Shown here in pieces: positions 1-7,478 of a stretch of 13,376 bases of DNA (position 1 is its first letter; the number at the start of each line of letters is the position of its first letter). The notes below the pieces were generated by a model, which saw nothing but the letters and a program-made list of their open reading frames with translations, had not been told where the DNA came from and did no database searches. This DNA comes from an uncultured Gammaproteobacteria bacterium (GTDB taxonomy: Bacteria; Pseudomonadota; Gammaproteobacteria; Arenicellales; Poriferihabitantaceae): assembly GCA_938021685.1 (NCBI GenBank), contig CALIFM010000179.1:1-13376 (forward strand). Reading direction: 5' to 3'. Made by a program: the position numbers and the translations under genes.

Positions 1-677
1 CCTAGTAGGGCGTCGTTATGGTGCGATAAATTAATCTCAAATTGCCCTGGAGAATTTTCGTTTACAAAAGTATCAGCTGGAATACTCAAAGCGGCTAGTG
101 CTTGTTGAATCTCGATGATCAGTGTTTCGTATTGATGTAGCTCATCTAGATCATAAAGATTGGTGTCGGAGGTAAAGCGTTGTTTTTTAGGGATGTCGTT
201 TTTGAGCGTCTGCTCAGGGAATAAATAAAATTCCATTTCTAGGGCAACAACTGGTGTTAATTGCAGCGCAGTGAATTTATTCAGCACTGATTTCAGTATA
301 TGCCGTGGATCACCGTAAAAAGGACTGCCATCATCACGTGTTAACCCAAGAAGTAGCTGCGCAGCTGGGCGTTGGTACCAGCTCAGTGGTTGTAATGATC
401 GTGCCTCGGGTACTGCAATACCATCTTGGTCGCCTGCTGCCAGAACCAATCCTGAGTTGGCTGCACCTTCGCCCCAAATATCTCCGGCGTAAGCGCTAAA
501 TGGGAAGCGCAGTTGCTTTTTAAAGGCTTTAGCAATGGCGCTAGGTTTAGCCCACTTGCCGCGCGCGGCACCGCTGATATCCGGTAAAATAAGCTCGACT
601 AATTCAGTGTCTGGGTGCAAGGCTAAAAACTGGTCGCTTAATTGCTTGGCTTTAGCAGCGCTTAATGGCTTTGACAT
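1..677 (-). CDS. Glutamine synthetase family protein, probable gamma-glutamylpolyamine synthetase (partial, 3' end off the left edge)
   Basis: The complement of 677 to 1 reads as 225 open codons without a stop and continues past the edge; families of this type are about 440-460 residues, so roughly half is present. The N-terminal beta-grasp domain is visible at residues 25-105, with LVELILPDISGAARGKW at 26-42. The catalytic domain then starts with the conserved GDPRHIL (122-128), the metal-ligand segment ALEMEF (Glu147, Glu149) and NENSPGQFEINL (206-217). SGAARGK and the GDPRH form fit PuuA/SpuI-type enzymes that join glutamate to putrescine or a related amine with ATP, rather than housekeeping GlnA; this is inferred from similarity. 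The ATG at 677-675 has only a weak ribosome binding site. It diverges from a paralogue at 935. Its promoter candidate lies about 30 bp upstream. Substrate specificity cannot be read from the fragment. Confidence 0.88.
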   Translation of the reverse strand, partial: MSKPLSAAKAKQLSDQFLALHPDTELVELILPDISGAARGKWAKPSAIAKAFKKQLRFPFSAYAGDIWGEGAANSGLVLAAGDQDGIAVPEARSLQPLSWYQRPAAQLLLGLTRDDGSPFYGDPRHILKSVLNKFTALQLTPVVALEMEFYLFPEQTLKNDIPKKQRFTSDTNLYDLDELHQYETLIIEIQQALAALSIPADTFVNENSPGQFEINLSHHNDALL

Positions 678-703
678 GGTGCATTACAGTGATGAGTAGA
701 GCG

Positions 704-732
704 ACTATACGCAGTATCGAGTTAAAGCTCAA
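704..732 (-). promoter_or_regulatory. Candidate sigma-70 promoter of the left glutamine-synthetase-like gene
   Basis: On the minus strand TTGAGC (732-727) and TATAGT (709-704) are separated by exactly 17 bp. They match the -35 consensus at 4 of 6 and the -10 consensus at 5 of 6 positions. Transcription would start near 697, leaving a leader of about 20 nt before the ATG at 677. The match is by eye and unverified. Confidence 0.42.
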
Positions 733-855
733 ACATCAATCCTACAAAAGGGAGAAGCATCAACTATTGCAATGGCTGCTGTGAGCGGCGTGCTAATCAG
801 ATTGGTTCCTTATAAATATAATTCAAGAGAAGCGTTATTGAGGTGGTTAAGAATG

Positions 856-868
856 TTCTAGTGTAGAA
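856..868. promoter_or_regulatory. 13-bp palindrome, possible operator in the divergent intergenic region
   Basis: TTCTA (856-860) and TAGAA (864-868) form perfect inverted arms around GTG. The right arm runs into TAGAAT (864-869), which resembles a -10 element for the rightward operon. TTGAGG at 838-843 would be a possible -35, but the 20-bp spacing is too long to be convincing. A dimeric regulator site here could control the operon starting at 935. The rest of the 678-934 gap contains AT-rich DNA with no reading frame that looks like a gene. Confidence 0.22.
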
Positions 869-934
869 TCTAATTAATATAAATACGCCTAGCAATTCTT
901 AAAGCTGGGCATAGCCTTAGTGAGTAGGTTCTTA

Positions 935-2272
935 ATGAGCGACAAGATGAAAGACTGGCTGGCCAGTCATCGAGTGACTGAAGTAGAGTGTGTGATGCCC
1001 GACTTGGCAGGCGCTGCACGTGGCAAGATTATGCCAGCGACTAAGTTTAACAGCACAGCACCGATGCGGATGCCTGCGTCCATTTTCTTGCAGTCTATTA
1101 CTGGTGAGTACCCTGATTTATACGACGAGCTTACTCCGCTAGACGAAGATATGTTGCTGATACCAGATGAAGCTACTATTCGTCTGGTACCCTGGGCGAA
1201 AGAGCCGACTGCGCAGGTGATCCACGATTGTGTTGATAAAAAGGGCAAGCCTATTGGCATGTCTCCGCGTCATGTGTTGCGTAAGGTGATTGCTTTGTAT
1301 CATGATCAAGGCTGGAAGCCAGTAGTAGCACCTGAACTCGAGTTTTATTTGCTCAAACGCAACCCTAATCCCAATAAGCCGTTGGAAGCACCTAAAGGGC
1401 GCACGGGGCGTTTGGATAGCAACGGGCAGTCGTTCAGTATTGATGCAGTTAATGAGTTTGACCCGTGTTTTGATGATATGTACGACTTTTGCGAGGAGCA
1501 AAACTTAGAGATCGACACACTTATTCATGAGGAAGGGCGCGCGCAGATGGAAATCAACCTACTGCACGGCGATCCGCTAGAGCTGGCCGATCAAGCCTTC
1601 TTATTCAAACGCACAATTCGTGAAGCAGCGCTGCAGCACAATATGTATGCCACGTTTATGGCTAAGCCAATGGAGAGCCAGCCTGGTAGTGCAATGCACA
1701 TTCATCAAAGTGTGGAAGACTTAGAAACAGGTGAAAATATTTTTTCTACCAAGCAAGGCAAGCCCAATGACTTGTTGCTGTCGCATATCGCTGGCTTGCA
1801 GAATTTTCAGCCGCATGCGATGGCTCTCGTGTCACCTTATGTTAATTCTTATCGCCGTATTGTGCGTGAGATGTCCGCGCCGATTAACTTTCATTGGGGC
1901 TTTGATAACCGCACCACAGGCTTTCGCGTGCCTGATAACGAACCTAAATCAATGCGGGTGGAGAACCGTATCGCATCTGCAGACGTTAACCCCTATATAG
2001 CCATCGCTGCTTCATTGGCTTGCGGTTATATTGGCATGATGCAAAAGCTTAAACCCACTAAACCCTTAAAGGGCAGTGCTTATAATGAACCATTTCAGTT
2101 GTCACGGCACTGGTATCGTTCCTTGCAACGCTTACACGATTCTAAAGAGCTGCGTGATGTATTGGGTGATACCTTTGTAGATGTATATGTGGCGGTTAAA
2201 GAGGTGGAGTTTGATGATTTCTTAAATGTGATTACGCCTTGGGAGCGTGAGCACCTTTTACTTAAAGTTTAG
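935..2272 (+). CDS. puuA: Gamma-glutamylputrescine synthetase-like (glutamine synthetase family, PuuA/SpuB type)
   Basis: This is a full-length glutamine-synthetase-fold ligase of 445 residues, expected to couple glutamate to putrescine or another amine using ATP in the cytoplasm. It shows the beta-grasp segment MPDLAGAARGK, then catalytic landmarks (numbered from the upstream GTG at 920): ELEFYL with Glu139/Glu141, EEGRAQMEINL (204-214), GSAMHIHQS with His260/His262, a Trp-Gly-x-Asp-Asn-Arg segment at 326-331 and RVENR with Glu348. These match the metal- and ATP-binding positions of the family. A GTG start at 920 is possible. I prefer ATG 935 because GAGTAGG sits 6 nt upstream of it and nothing similar precedes 920. 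Only 28 bp separate it from the aminotransferase, the same order as spuB-spuC in Pseudomonas. The family is certain; the amine substrate is inferred from context. Confidence 0.9.
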   Translation: MSDKMKDWLASHRVTEVECVMPDLAGAARGKIMPATKFNSTAPMRMPASIFLQSITGEYPDLYDELTPLDEDMLLIPDEATIRLVPWAKEPTAQVIHDCVDKKGKPIGMSPRHVLRKVIALYHDQGWKPVVAPELEFYLLKRNPNPNKPLEAPKGRTGRLDSNGQSFSIDAVNEFDPCFDDMYDFCEEQNLEIDTLIHEEGRAQMEINLLHGDPLELADQAFLFKRTIREAALQHNMYATFMAKPMESQPGSAMHIHQSVEDLETGENIFSTKQGKPNDLLLSHIAGLQNFQPHAMALVSPYVNSYRRIVREMSAPINFHWGFDNRTTGFRVPDNEPKSMRVENRIASADVNPYIAIAASLACGYIGMMQKLKPTKPLKGSAYNEPFQLSRHWYRSLQRLHDSKELRDVLGDTFVDVYVAVKEVEFDDFLNVITPWEREHLLLKV

Positions 2273-2300
2273 CTAAGAATAATTAGCAGGAGTAATAACG

Positions 2301-3683
2301 ATGGCAACAGCACAACAAAGCGCAAGTAACGACTGGCAAGCTATTAATGGGCAGCACCACTTGCACCCATTTACAGATATTAAAGATATTAAGGAGAAAG
2401 GTGCGCTAATTATTGAATCGGCCAAAGGGGTGTATTTGACCGACAGCGACGGCGATGAAATTTTAGATGCGATGGCGGGCTTGTGGTGCGTCAATATGGG
2501 TTATGGTAACCCAGAACTTGCTCAAGTAGCGCAGCAGCAGATGAATCAGTTGCCTTATTACAATGCCTTTTTTAAAACAGCGCACCCGCCTGTAGCGAAA
2601 TTGAGCAGCATGTTGGCGCAGCTAGCGCCTAAAAACCTAAATCATACCTTTTTCACTAGCTCAGGTTCAGAAGCCAACGATACCGTTATCAAACTTGCAC
2701 GCAGGTACTGGGCGGTGCAAGGTAAGCCGCAGAAAAACGTAATTATTAGCCGCACTAATGCCTATCATGGCAGTACCATTGGCGCGGGTAGCTTAGGCGG
2801 CATGGCGCCTATGCATGAGCACGGTACAGTGATCCCGGATGTTGAACATATCAAGCAGCCTTACTGGTTTGAAGCGTGCTGTGAGTTGGGCAAGGGCATT
2901 ACAGTTGAAGAAGTGGGCAAGCAGGCCACGCAGGCCCTTGTTGAGCGTATTGAGCTGCTAGGGGTTGATCGAGTAGCTGCGTTTATTGCTGAGCCTATTC
3001 AAGGTGCAGGTGGGGTGATTATTCCACCTGATAATTACTGGCCGGAGATTAAGCGCATTTGTGAGCATTATGGTATTTTGTTGATCGCCGACGAAGTTAT
3101 TTGTGGCTTTGGACGTACAGGTCAGTGGTTTGGCTCTGATTATTATAATCTAGAGCCTGATTTTATGCCTATTGCTAAAGGCTTGTCATCGGGTTATCTG
3201 CCCATTGGCGGTGTGATGGTGTCAGATCGAGTGACCGAAGTGCTATTGGAGAAAGGCGGTGAGTTTAATCACGGTTATACCTACTCAGGTCATCCTGTGT
3301 GTGCAGCGGTGGCGGTAGCCAATATCGAATTGATGCAAAGAACTAATATTGTTGAAACGGTGAACGACAAAACTGCGCCGTATCTACAAAAAGCATGGGC
3401 GAAATTAGCCGAACACCCTTTGGTGGGTGAGGCGCGTGGTTTAGGCATGCTAGGTGCTTTAGAGTTGGTGCAAGATAAAGCGGCATTCAAACGGTTCGAC
3501 TCGGACCAAGGTGTTGGCATGATTTGCCGTGACCACTGCATTAATGAGAAACTGATGATGCGGGCGGTGGGCGATATCATGATCATTTCACCGCCCTTGG
3601 TCATGCAAGAGTCAGATATTGATACTCTAGTTGAGCGCGCCCATAAAGCGCTTGATTTGACACAGAAAACCTTAGCCACTTAA
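2301..3683 (+). CDS. spuC: Polyamine (putrescine):pyruvate aminotransferase, class III PLP-dependent, SpuC type
   Basis: A 460-residue fold-type I class III aminotransferase, the usual length for the family. Landmarks are LDAMAGLWCVNMGYG (55-69), the phosphate-binding SSGSEAND (120-127), the cofactor-stacking AYHGST (154-159), IADEVICGFGRTG (262-274) with Asp264, and the Schiff-base lysine Lys293 in IAKGLSSGYLP. These segments resemble Pseudomonas SpuC, which moves an amino group from putrescine to pyruvate giving 4-aminobutanal and alanine. Related enzymes also accept cadaverine, spermidine, beta-alanine or GABA, so the real donor is not settled. The start is firm: AGGAG at 2288-2292 lies 8 nt before ATG 2301. 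It is the middle gene of a tight three-gene operon. Having both this enzyme and the PuuB oxidase gives two ways to remove the amine from the diamine or its glutamyl adduct. Confidence 0.93.
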   Translation: MATAQQSASNDWQAINGQHHLHPFTDIKDIKEKGALIIESAKGVYLTDSDGDEILDAMAGLWCVNMGYGNPELAQVAQQQMNQLPYYNAFFKTAHPPVAKLSSMLAQLAPKNLNHTFFTSSGSEANDTVIKLARRYWAVQGKPQKNVIISRTNAYHGSTIGAGSLGGMAPMHEHGTVIPDVEHIKQPYWFEACCELGKGITVEEVGKQATQALVERIELLGVDRVAAFIAEPIQGAGGVIIPPDNYWPEIKRICEHYGILLIADEVICGFGRTGQWFGSDYYNLEPDFMPIAKGLSSGYLPIGGVMVSDRVTEVLLEKGGEFNHGYTYSGHPVCAAVAVANIELMQRTNIVETVNDKTAPYLQKAWAKLAEHPLVGEARGLGMLGALELVQDKAAFKRFDSDQGVGMICRDHCINEKLMMRAVGDIMIISPPLVMQESDIDTLVERAHKALDLTQKTLAT

Positions 3684-3696
3684 GGCGGTAAAAGCT

Positions 3697-4998
3697 GTGA
3701 GCTATGCTGCACAGTATGAATCTGATAACTATCCAGATTCGTATTATTATTATACTAAAAATCAATCTATTAAGATTGATTATTTAAGTGAATCATTAAG
3801 CTGCGATGTATGTATTATTGGCGGTGGATATACTGGGCTTTCTAGTGCTTTACACTTAGCGCAGCGCGGTTATGACGTAGTGCTGTTGGAAGCCAGGCGA
3901 TTGGCATGGCGCGCTTCAGGCCGTAACGGTGGGCAATTAGGTACCGGCCAGCGCAAAGATCAAGCCGAACTGGAGAGCATGGTTGGCAAGGAAGATGCGC
4001 TGAAGCTATGGAATTTGGCACAAGAGGCCAAAGATACCGCTCGTGGCCTGATAAATGAACATTATATTGAGTGTGATTTAAAGCCCGGTGTGGCTCACCC
4101 CAATCACCGACAAAAGTATGAACGTGATAGCCAAGAAGAAGTGCAGCTGCTGCACAGTCGCTATGGTTATGATGAAGTCGAATATTTGGATCAAGCCGCC
4201 ATGCAAGCCTTGGTGGGGTCTAAAGCCTATTACGGCGGTACCTTAGACCACGGCGCTTCGCATTTGCATCCGCTCAACTATGCTTTAGGTTTAGCGCAAG
4301 CGGCCATAAAAGCCGGTGCACGGTTATTTGAGATGTCGTCAGTGGAATCATATGTTGAAGGTAAGCCTAATCAAGTCAAAACGGCTAAGGCAACCGTAGC
4401 AGCTAAAAACGTGATTGTAGCCTGTAATGGCCACTTAGGCGGATTAGAAAAGCGCATGGCGGGCAAGATTATGCCTATTAATAATTTCATTATAGCCACG
4501 CAACCGTTGAGTGAGGGGCTTGTTAAAGAGATAAACCCACAAGATGTGGCTGTTGCTGATTCGCGCTTTGTCGTAAACTACTACCGTCTTTCGGCTGATA
4601 ATCGCTTGCTGTTTGGTGGCGGGGAAAACTATAGTCCGCGTTTTCCAAAAGATATTAAGGCTTTTGTTTCAAAACCGATGCTGCAGGTATACCCGCAACT
4701 TAAAGGTATTCCAGTTGAATACGCTTGGGGCGGTACTTTGGCGGTGACTTTAAACCGCATGCCGCATTTTGGTCGTATCGGTAAGCACAATATATATTTT
4801 GCTCAAGGTTATTCGGGCCACGGTGTGGCAATGGCGACCTTGGCCGGTAAATTATTGGCCGAAGTGCTCTCTGGTGAACAAGAGCGTTTTGATTTAATGG
4901 CCAAAGTGCCTACACCGTCATTTCCGGGCGGTGCGTTGCTGCGTTACCCGGGTTTAGTATTAGGCATGACTTACTATGCTTTGCGCGACCGACTTTAA
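3697..4998 (+). CDS. puuB: Gamma-glutamylputrescine oxidoreductase, FAD-dependent (PuuB type)
   Basis: A 433-residue DAO-family flavoprotein. The N-terminal Rossmann motif is CDVCIIGGGYTGLSSALHLA (36-55), with the ribose-binding Glu65 at the end of the second strand. It is followed by the family signature ASGRNGGQ (73-80). A substrate-side PQLKG, an NRMPHFGRIG stretch and YSGHGVA lie in the C-terminal half, and the C-terminal YYALRDRL matches E. coli PuuB. The enzyme oxidises the free amine of gamma-glutamylputrescine to gamma-glutamyl-aminobutyraldehyde, releasing ammonia and hydrogen peroxide. The start is GTG 3697 with AAGGCGG about 8 nt upstream, 13 bp after spuC. The next pathway steps (PuuC aldehyde dehydrogenase and PuuD hydrolase) are not in the window. 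A tyrosine-rich N-terminus (residues 16-19 are Tyr) is a minor oddity. Confidence 0.92.
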   Translation: MSYAAQYESDNYPDSYYYYTKNQSIKIDYLSESLSCDVCIIGGGYTGLSSALHLAQRGYDVVLLEARRLAWRASGRNGGQLGTGQRKDQAELESMVGKEDALKLWNLAQEAKDTARGLINEHYIECDLKPGVAHPNHRQKYERDSQEEVQLLHSRYGYDEVEYLDQAAMQALVGSKAYYGGTLDHGASHLHPLNYALGLAQAAIKAGARLFEMSSVESYVEGKPNQVKTAKATVAAKNVIVACNGHLGGLEKRMAGKIMPINNFIIATQPLSEGLVKEINPQDVAVADSRFVVNYYRLSADNRLLFGGGENYSPRFPKDIKAFVSKPMLQVYPQLKGIPVEYAWGGTLAVTLNRMPHFGRIGKHNIYFAQGYSGHGVAMATLAGKLLAEVLSGEQERFDLMAKVPTPSFPGGALLRYPGLVLGMTYYALRDRL

Positions 4999-5018
4999 GC
5001 CTGACAGGGCTATTTTTT
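4998..5018 (+). terminator. Candidate weak intrinsic terminator overlapping the puuB stop
   Basis: AGCCT (4998-5002) pairs with GGGCT (5007-5011) through four Watson-Crick pairs plus one G-T pair, with loop GACA. It is followed by A and six T residues (5013-5018). The stem is short but GC-rich, and its first base is the last base of the puuB stop codon. It would separate the polyamine operon from the glutarate operon or act as an attenuator between them. Confidence 0.45.
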
Positions 5019-5043
5019 AACTATTTTACTTAATCAAGCAATT

Positions 5044-6222
5044 ATGACTTCTACGCCAAGTTTTAACTGGGATGACCCGTTCAATTTAGATGCGCAATTA
5101 AGTGAAGACGAGCGCATGGTACGCGATGCAGCACATGATTATGCGCAATCAGCATTGCAGCCGCGCGTGCTGCAAGCTAACCGTGATGAACACTTTGATC
5201 GTGAAATCATGACGGAAATGGGCGCACAAGGCTTGCTGGGCAGCACTTTGCCAGAAAAATACGGTTGTTCAGCGGTCAATTATGTTTGTTATGGTCTGGT
5301 TGCACGCGAAGTGGAGCGGGTGGACAGCGGTTACCGCTCGGCCATGAGTGTGCAGTCTTCTTTAGTGATGCATCCGATTCATGAGTATGGCACTGAAGCG
5401 CAGCGCGAAAAGTATTTGCCAAAATTAGCTAGTGGCGAATGGGTGGGTTGTTTTGGATTGACGGAGCCGGATGCAGGCTCTGATCCAGGAGGCATGAAAA
5501 GTAAAGCTGTCGCCGTAGACGGAGGGTATCAACTCAATGGCACTAAAACGTGGATTACTAACTCACCGATTGCTGATGTAATGGTGGTGTGGGCCAAGCT
5601 GGATGGCGAAATTCGTGGTTTTATTTTAGAAAAAGGCATGAAAGGTTTAACTGCGCCGAAAATTGAGGGCAAGTTTTCTTTACGTGCCTCCATCACCGGC
5701 CAAATTGCGATGCAAGATGTATTTGTACCTGAAGAGAATATGTTTCCTGAGGTTAAAGGCTTAAAAGGCCCGTTTGGCTGTTTAAATAAAGCTCGCTATG
5801 GCATTGCTTGGGGCGCGATGGGCGCAGGCGAGTTTTGCTGGCAACAAGCGCGTCAATACACCTTGGATCGCAAACAGTTCGGCAAACCTTTGGCGGCTAC
5901 TCAGCTAGTGCAAAAGAAGCTAGCAGATATGCAAACCGAAGTCGGCATCGGCTTGCAAGGTTGTTTGCAGATGGGCCGTCTGATGGATGAAGGCCAATGC
6001 CCAGTTGAGCTGATTTCTTTGATGAAGCGCAATAATGCTGGTAAAGCGTTGGACATCGCGCGTCAAGCTCGGGATATGCACGGTGGCAATGGTGTATCAG
6101 ATGAATATCACATTATTCGCCATGCGATGAATTTAGAGGCAGTGAACACCTATGAAGGCACGCATGATGTACATGCCTTAATATTAGGCCGAGCACAAAC
6201 AGGAATTCAAGCTTTTGGTTAA
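5044..6222 (+). CDS. gcdH: Glutaryl-CoA dehydrogenase
   Basis: A 392-residue acyl-CoA dehydrogenase that oxidises and decarboxylates glutaryl-CoA to crotonyl-CoA and CO2, passing electrons to ETF. Assignment to GcdH rather than another acyl-CoA dehydrogenase rests on SGYRSAMSVQSSLVMHPI with Arg98, the residue known to bind the glutaryl carboxylate, and on the C-terminal NTYEGTHDVHALILGRAQTG with catalytic base Glu371. The FAD-binding FGLTEPDAGSDPGGM and WITNSP are also present. The length equals the usual bacterial enzyme, and no targeting peptide is seen. The start at ATG 5044 has no clear Shine-Dalgarno sequence. It sits 45 bp after puuB, with a terminator-like hairpin between, and 35 bp before the CoA-transferase that probably makes its substrate. 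No gcdR-type regulator is adjacent. Confidence 0.95.
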   Translation: MTSTPSFNWDDPFNLDAQLSEDERMVRDAAHDYAQSALQPRVLQANRDEHFDREIMTEMGAQGLLGSTLPEKYGCSAVNYVCYGLVAREVERVDSGYRSAMSVQSSLVMHPIHEYGTEAQREKYLPKLASGEWVGCFGLTEPDAGSDPGGMKSKAVAVDGGYQLNGTKTWITNSPIADVMVVWAKLDGEIRGFILEKGMKGLTAPKIEGKFSLRASITGQIAMQDVFVPEENMFPEVKGLKGPFGCLNKARYGIAWGAMGAGEFCWQQARQYTLDRKQFGKPLAATQLVQKKLADMQTEVGIGLQGCLQMGRLMDEGQCPVELISLMKRNNAGKALDIARQARDMHGGNGVSDEYHIIRHAMNLEAVNTYEGTHDVHALILGRAQTGIQAFG

Positions 6223-6257
6223 TTGCTTGGTTACGCCTAACTTGCTCGTTAATTGAT

Positions 6258-7475
6258 ATGGGTGCTTTAGCCAAATACCGTGTGCTTGATTTAAGCCGTA
6301 TTTTAGCCGGGCCTTGGGCCAGCCAGTTGCTGGCGGATTTGGGCGCGCAGGTAATTAAAATCGAGCGACCTAAAGTGGGGGATGATACCCGCACTTGGGG
6401 GCCACCATTTGTTGATGATAAGACCGTGCGCCCCAGCGCCGCCTACTTTCATGGCGTGAATCGTAATAAGCAATCAGTGGCAATTGATATTGCCCGCCCT
6501 GAAGGTCAAGCGTTGGTGAAGCAGCTTGCGATGCAGTGTGATGTAGTGATTGAAAACTTCAAAGTGGGCGGCTTGAAAAAATATGGTTTAGATTACGCCA
6601 GCTTGCAAGCCATGAAGCCCGATTTGATCTATTGCTCGATCACTGGCTTTGGGCAAACTGGTCCGTATAAAGGCCGTGCAGGTTATGACTTTATGATTCA
6701 AGCAATGGGCGGCATGATGAGCGTAACCGGCAATGCCGATGGCATGCCCACTAAAATTGGCGTGGCGATGGCGGATGTGACCACAGGGCTGTATGCAGCC
6801 AACGCGGTTCAAGCCGCTTTATTGCACCGCGAAGCAACGGGCGAAGGGCAGATGATTGATTTAGGCTTACTGGATGTGCAAGTGGCGACCTTAGCCAACC
6901 AAGCAATGAATTACCTCGCCAGCGGCGTATCACCTTCACGTTTGGGCAATGCACATCCTAATATCGTGCCGTATGAAGCCTTTAAAACTCAAGACGGCTT
7001 TATTATTTTAGCCGTGGGTAATGATAAGCAATTCGTGGCATTTTGTACGCTGGCAAAACAAGAGCAGTGGGCAGAAGACACACGTTTTGTAAGCAATCAA
7101 GCGCGGGTTGAAAACCGTGCCGAGCTGGTGCCTTTGGTACAAGCTACCATGCTACAGTACAGCAGCGATTGGTGGCTTGAGCACTTAAACAAGTATGGCG
7201 TGCCTTGCGGCCCGATCAACACCATTGAGCAGGTTTTTAACGACCCACAAGTTAAGCACCGCAAAATGCAGGTGGCCTTGCCTGCATCGCATGGCGAATC
7301 AGTAGATGCAGTGGCCAACCCAATTAAATTCTCGCAAACACCAGTTCGCTATGAGCATGCCTCACCGCAATTAGGTGAACACACCCAAAGCTGCTTGCAC
7401 AGCTTGTTGGGCATCGACGAGGCGCAATTTGCTGATCTGCAAGAGCAAGGAGTGGTTGATATGGAGTGCAACTGA
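6258..7475 (+). CDS. CaiB/BaiF (class III) CoA-transferase, probable succinyl-CoA:glutarate CoA-transferase
   Basis: A 405-residue family III CoA-transferase. The N-terminus LDLSRILAGPWASQLLADLG (10-29) followed by VIKIERP is the standard CoA-binding start. VIENFKVG (97-104) and GFGQTGPY (130-137) follow, and the catalytic aspartate that forms the acyl-enzyme anhydride is Asp173 in AMADVTTGLYA. The family moves CoA between acids without classical covalent glutamyl-CoA chemistry. Its position directly after gcdH makes transfer of CoA from succinyl-CoA to glutarate the best guess, as in the human SUGCT/bacterial gcdH-linked pair. This is inference, because family sequence alone does not fix the acid. 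No Shine-Dalgarno sequence is evident before ATG 6258, so coupling to upstream translation is likely. Confidence 0.88.
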   Translation: MGALAKYRVLDLSRILAGPWASQLLADLGAQVIKIERPKVGDDTRTWGPPFVDDKTVRPSAAYFHGVNRNKQSVAIDIARPEGQALVKQLAMQCDVVIENFKVGGLKKYGLDYASLQAMKPDLIYCSITGFGQTGPYKGRAGYDFMIQAMGGMMSVTGNADGMPTKIGVAMADVTTGLYAANAVQAALLHREATGEGQMIDLGLLDVQVATLANQAMNYLASGVSPSRLGNAHPNIVPYEAFKTQDGFIILAVGNDKQFVAFCTLAKQEQWAEDTRFVSNQARVENRAELVPLVQATMLQYSSDWWLEHLNKYGVPCGPINTIEQVFNDPQVKHRKMQVALPASHGESVDAVANPIKFSQTPVRYEHASPQLGEHTQSCLHSLLGIDEAQFADLQEQGVVDMECN

Positions 7476-7478
7476 TAT

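Noticed and set aside
305..571. Two short open frames, one on each strand, inside the left glutamine-synthetase-like gene
   Set aside because: Both overlap codons of the gene in other frames; the composition is that of antisense or shifted coding DNA and no family pattern is visible.
802..822. TTGGTT and TATAAT as a rightward promoter
   Set aside because: The two hexamers are only 9 bp apart and no other -35 fits 16-18 bp upstream of TATAAT.
6218..6255. GTTAATTG direct repeat (6218-6225 and 6248-6255) between gcdH and the CoA-transferase
   Set aside because: Eight AT-rich bases twice in 38 bp is easily chance; the first copy is partly coding and there is no sign of a mobile element.
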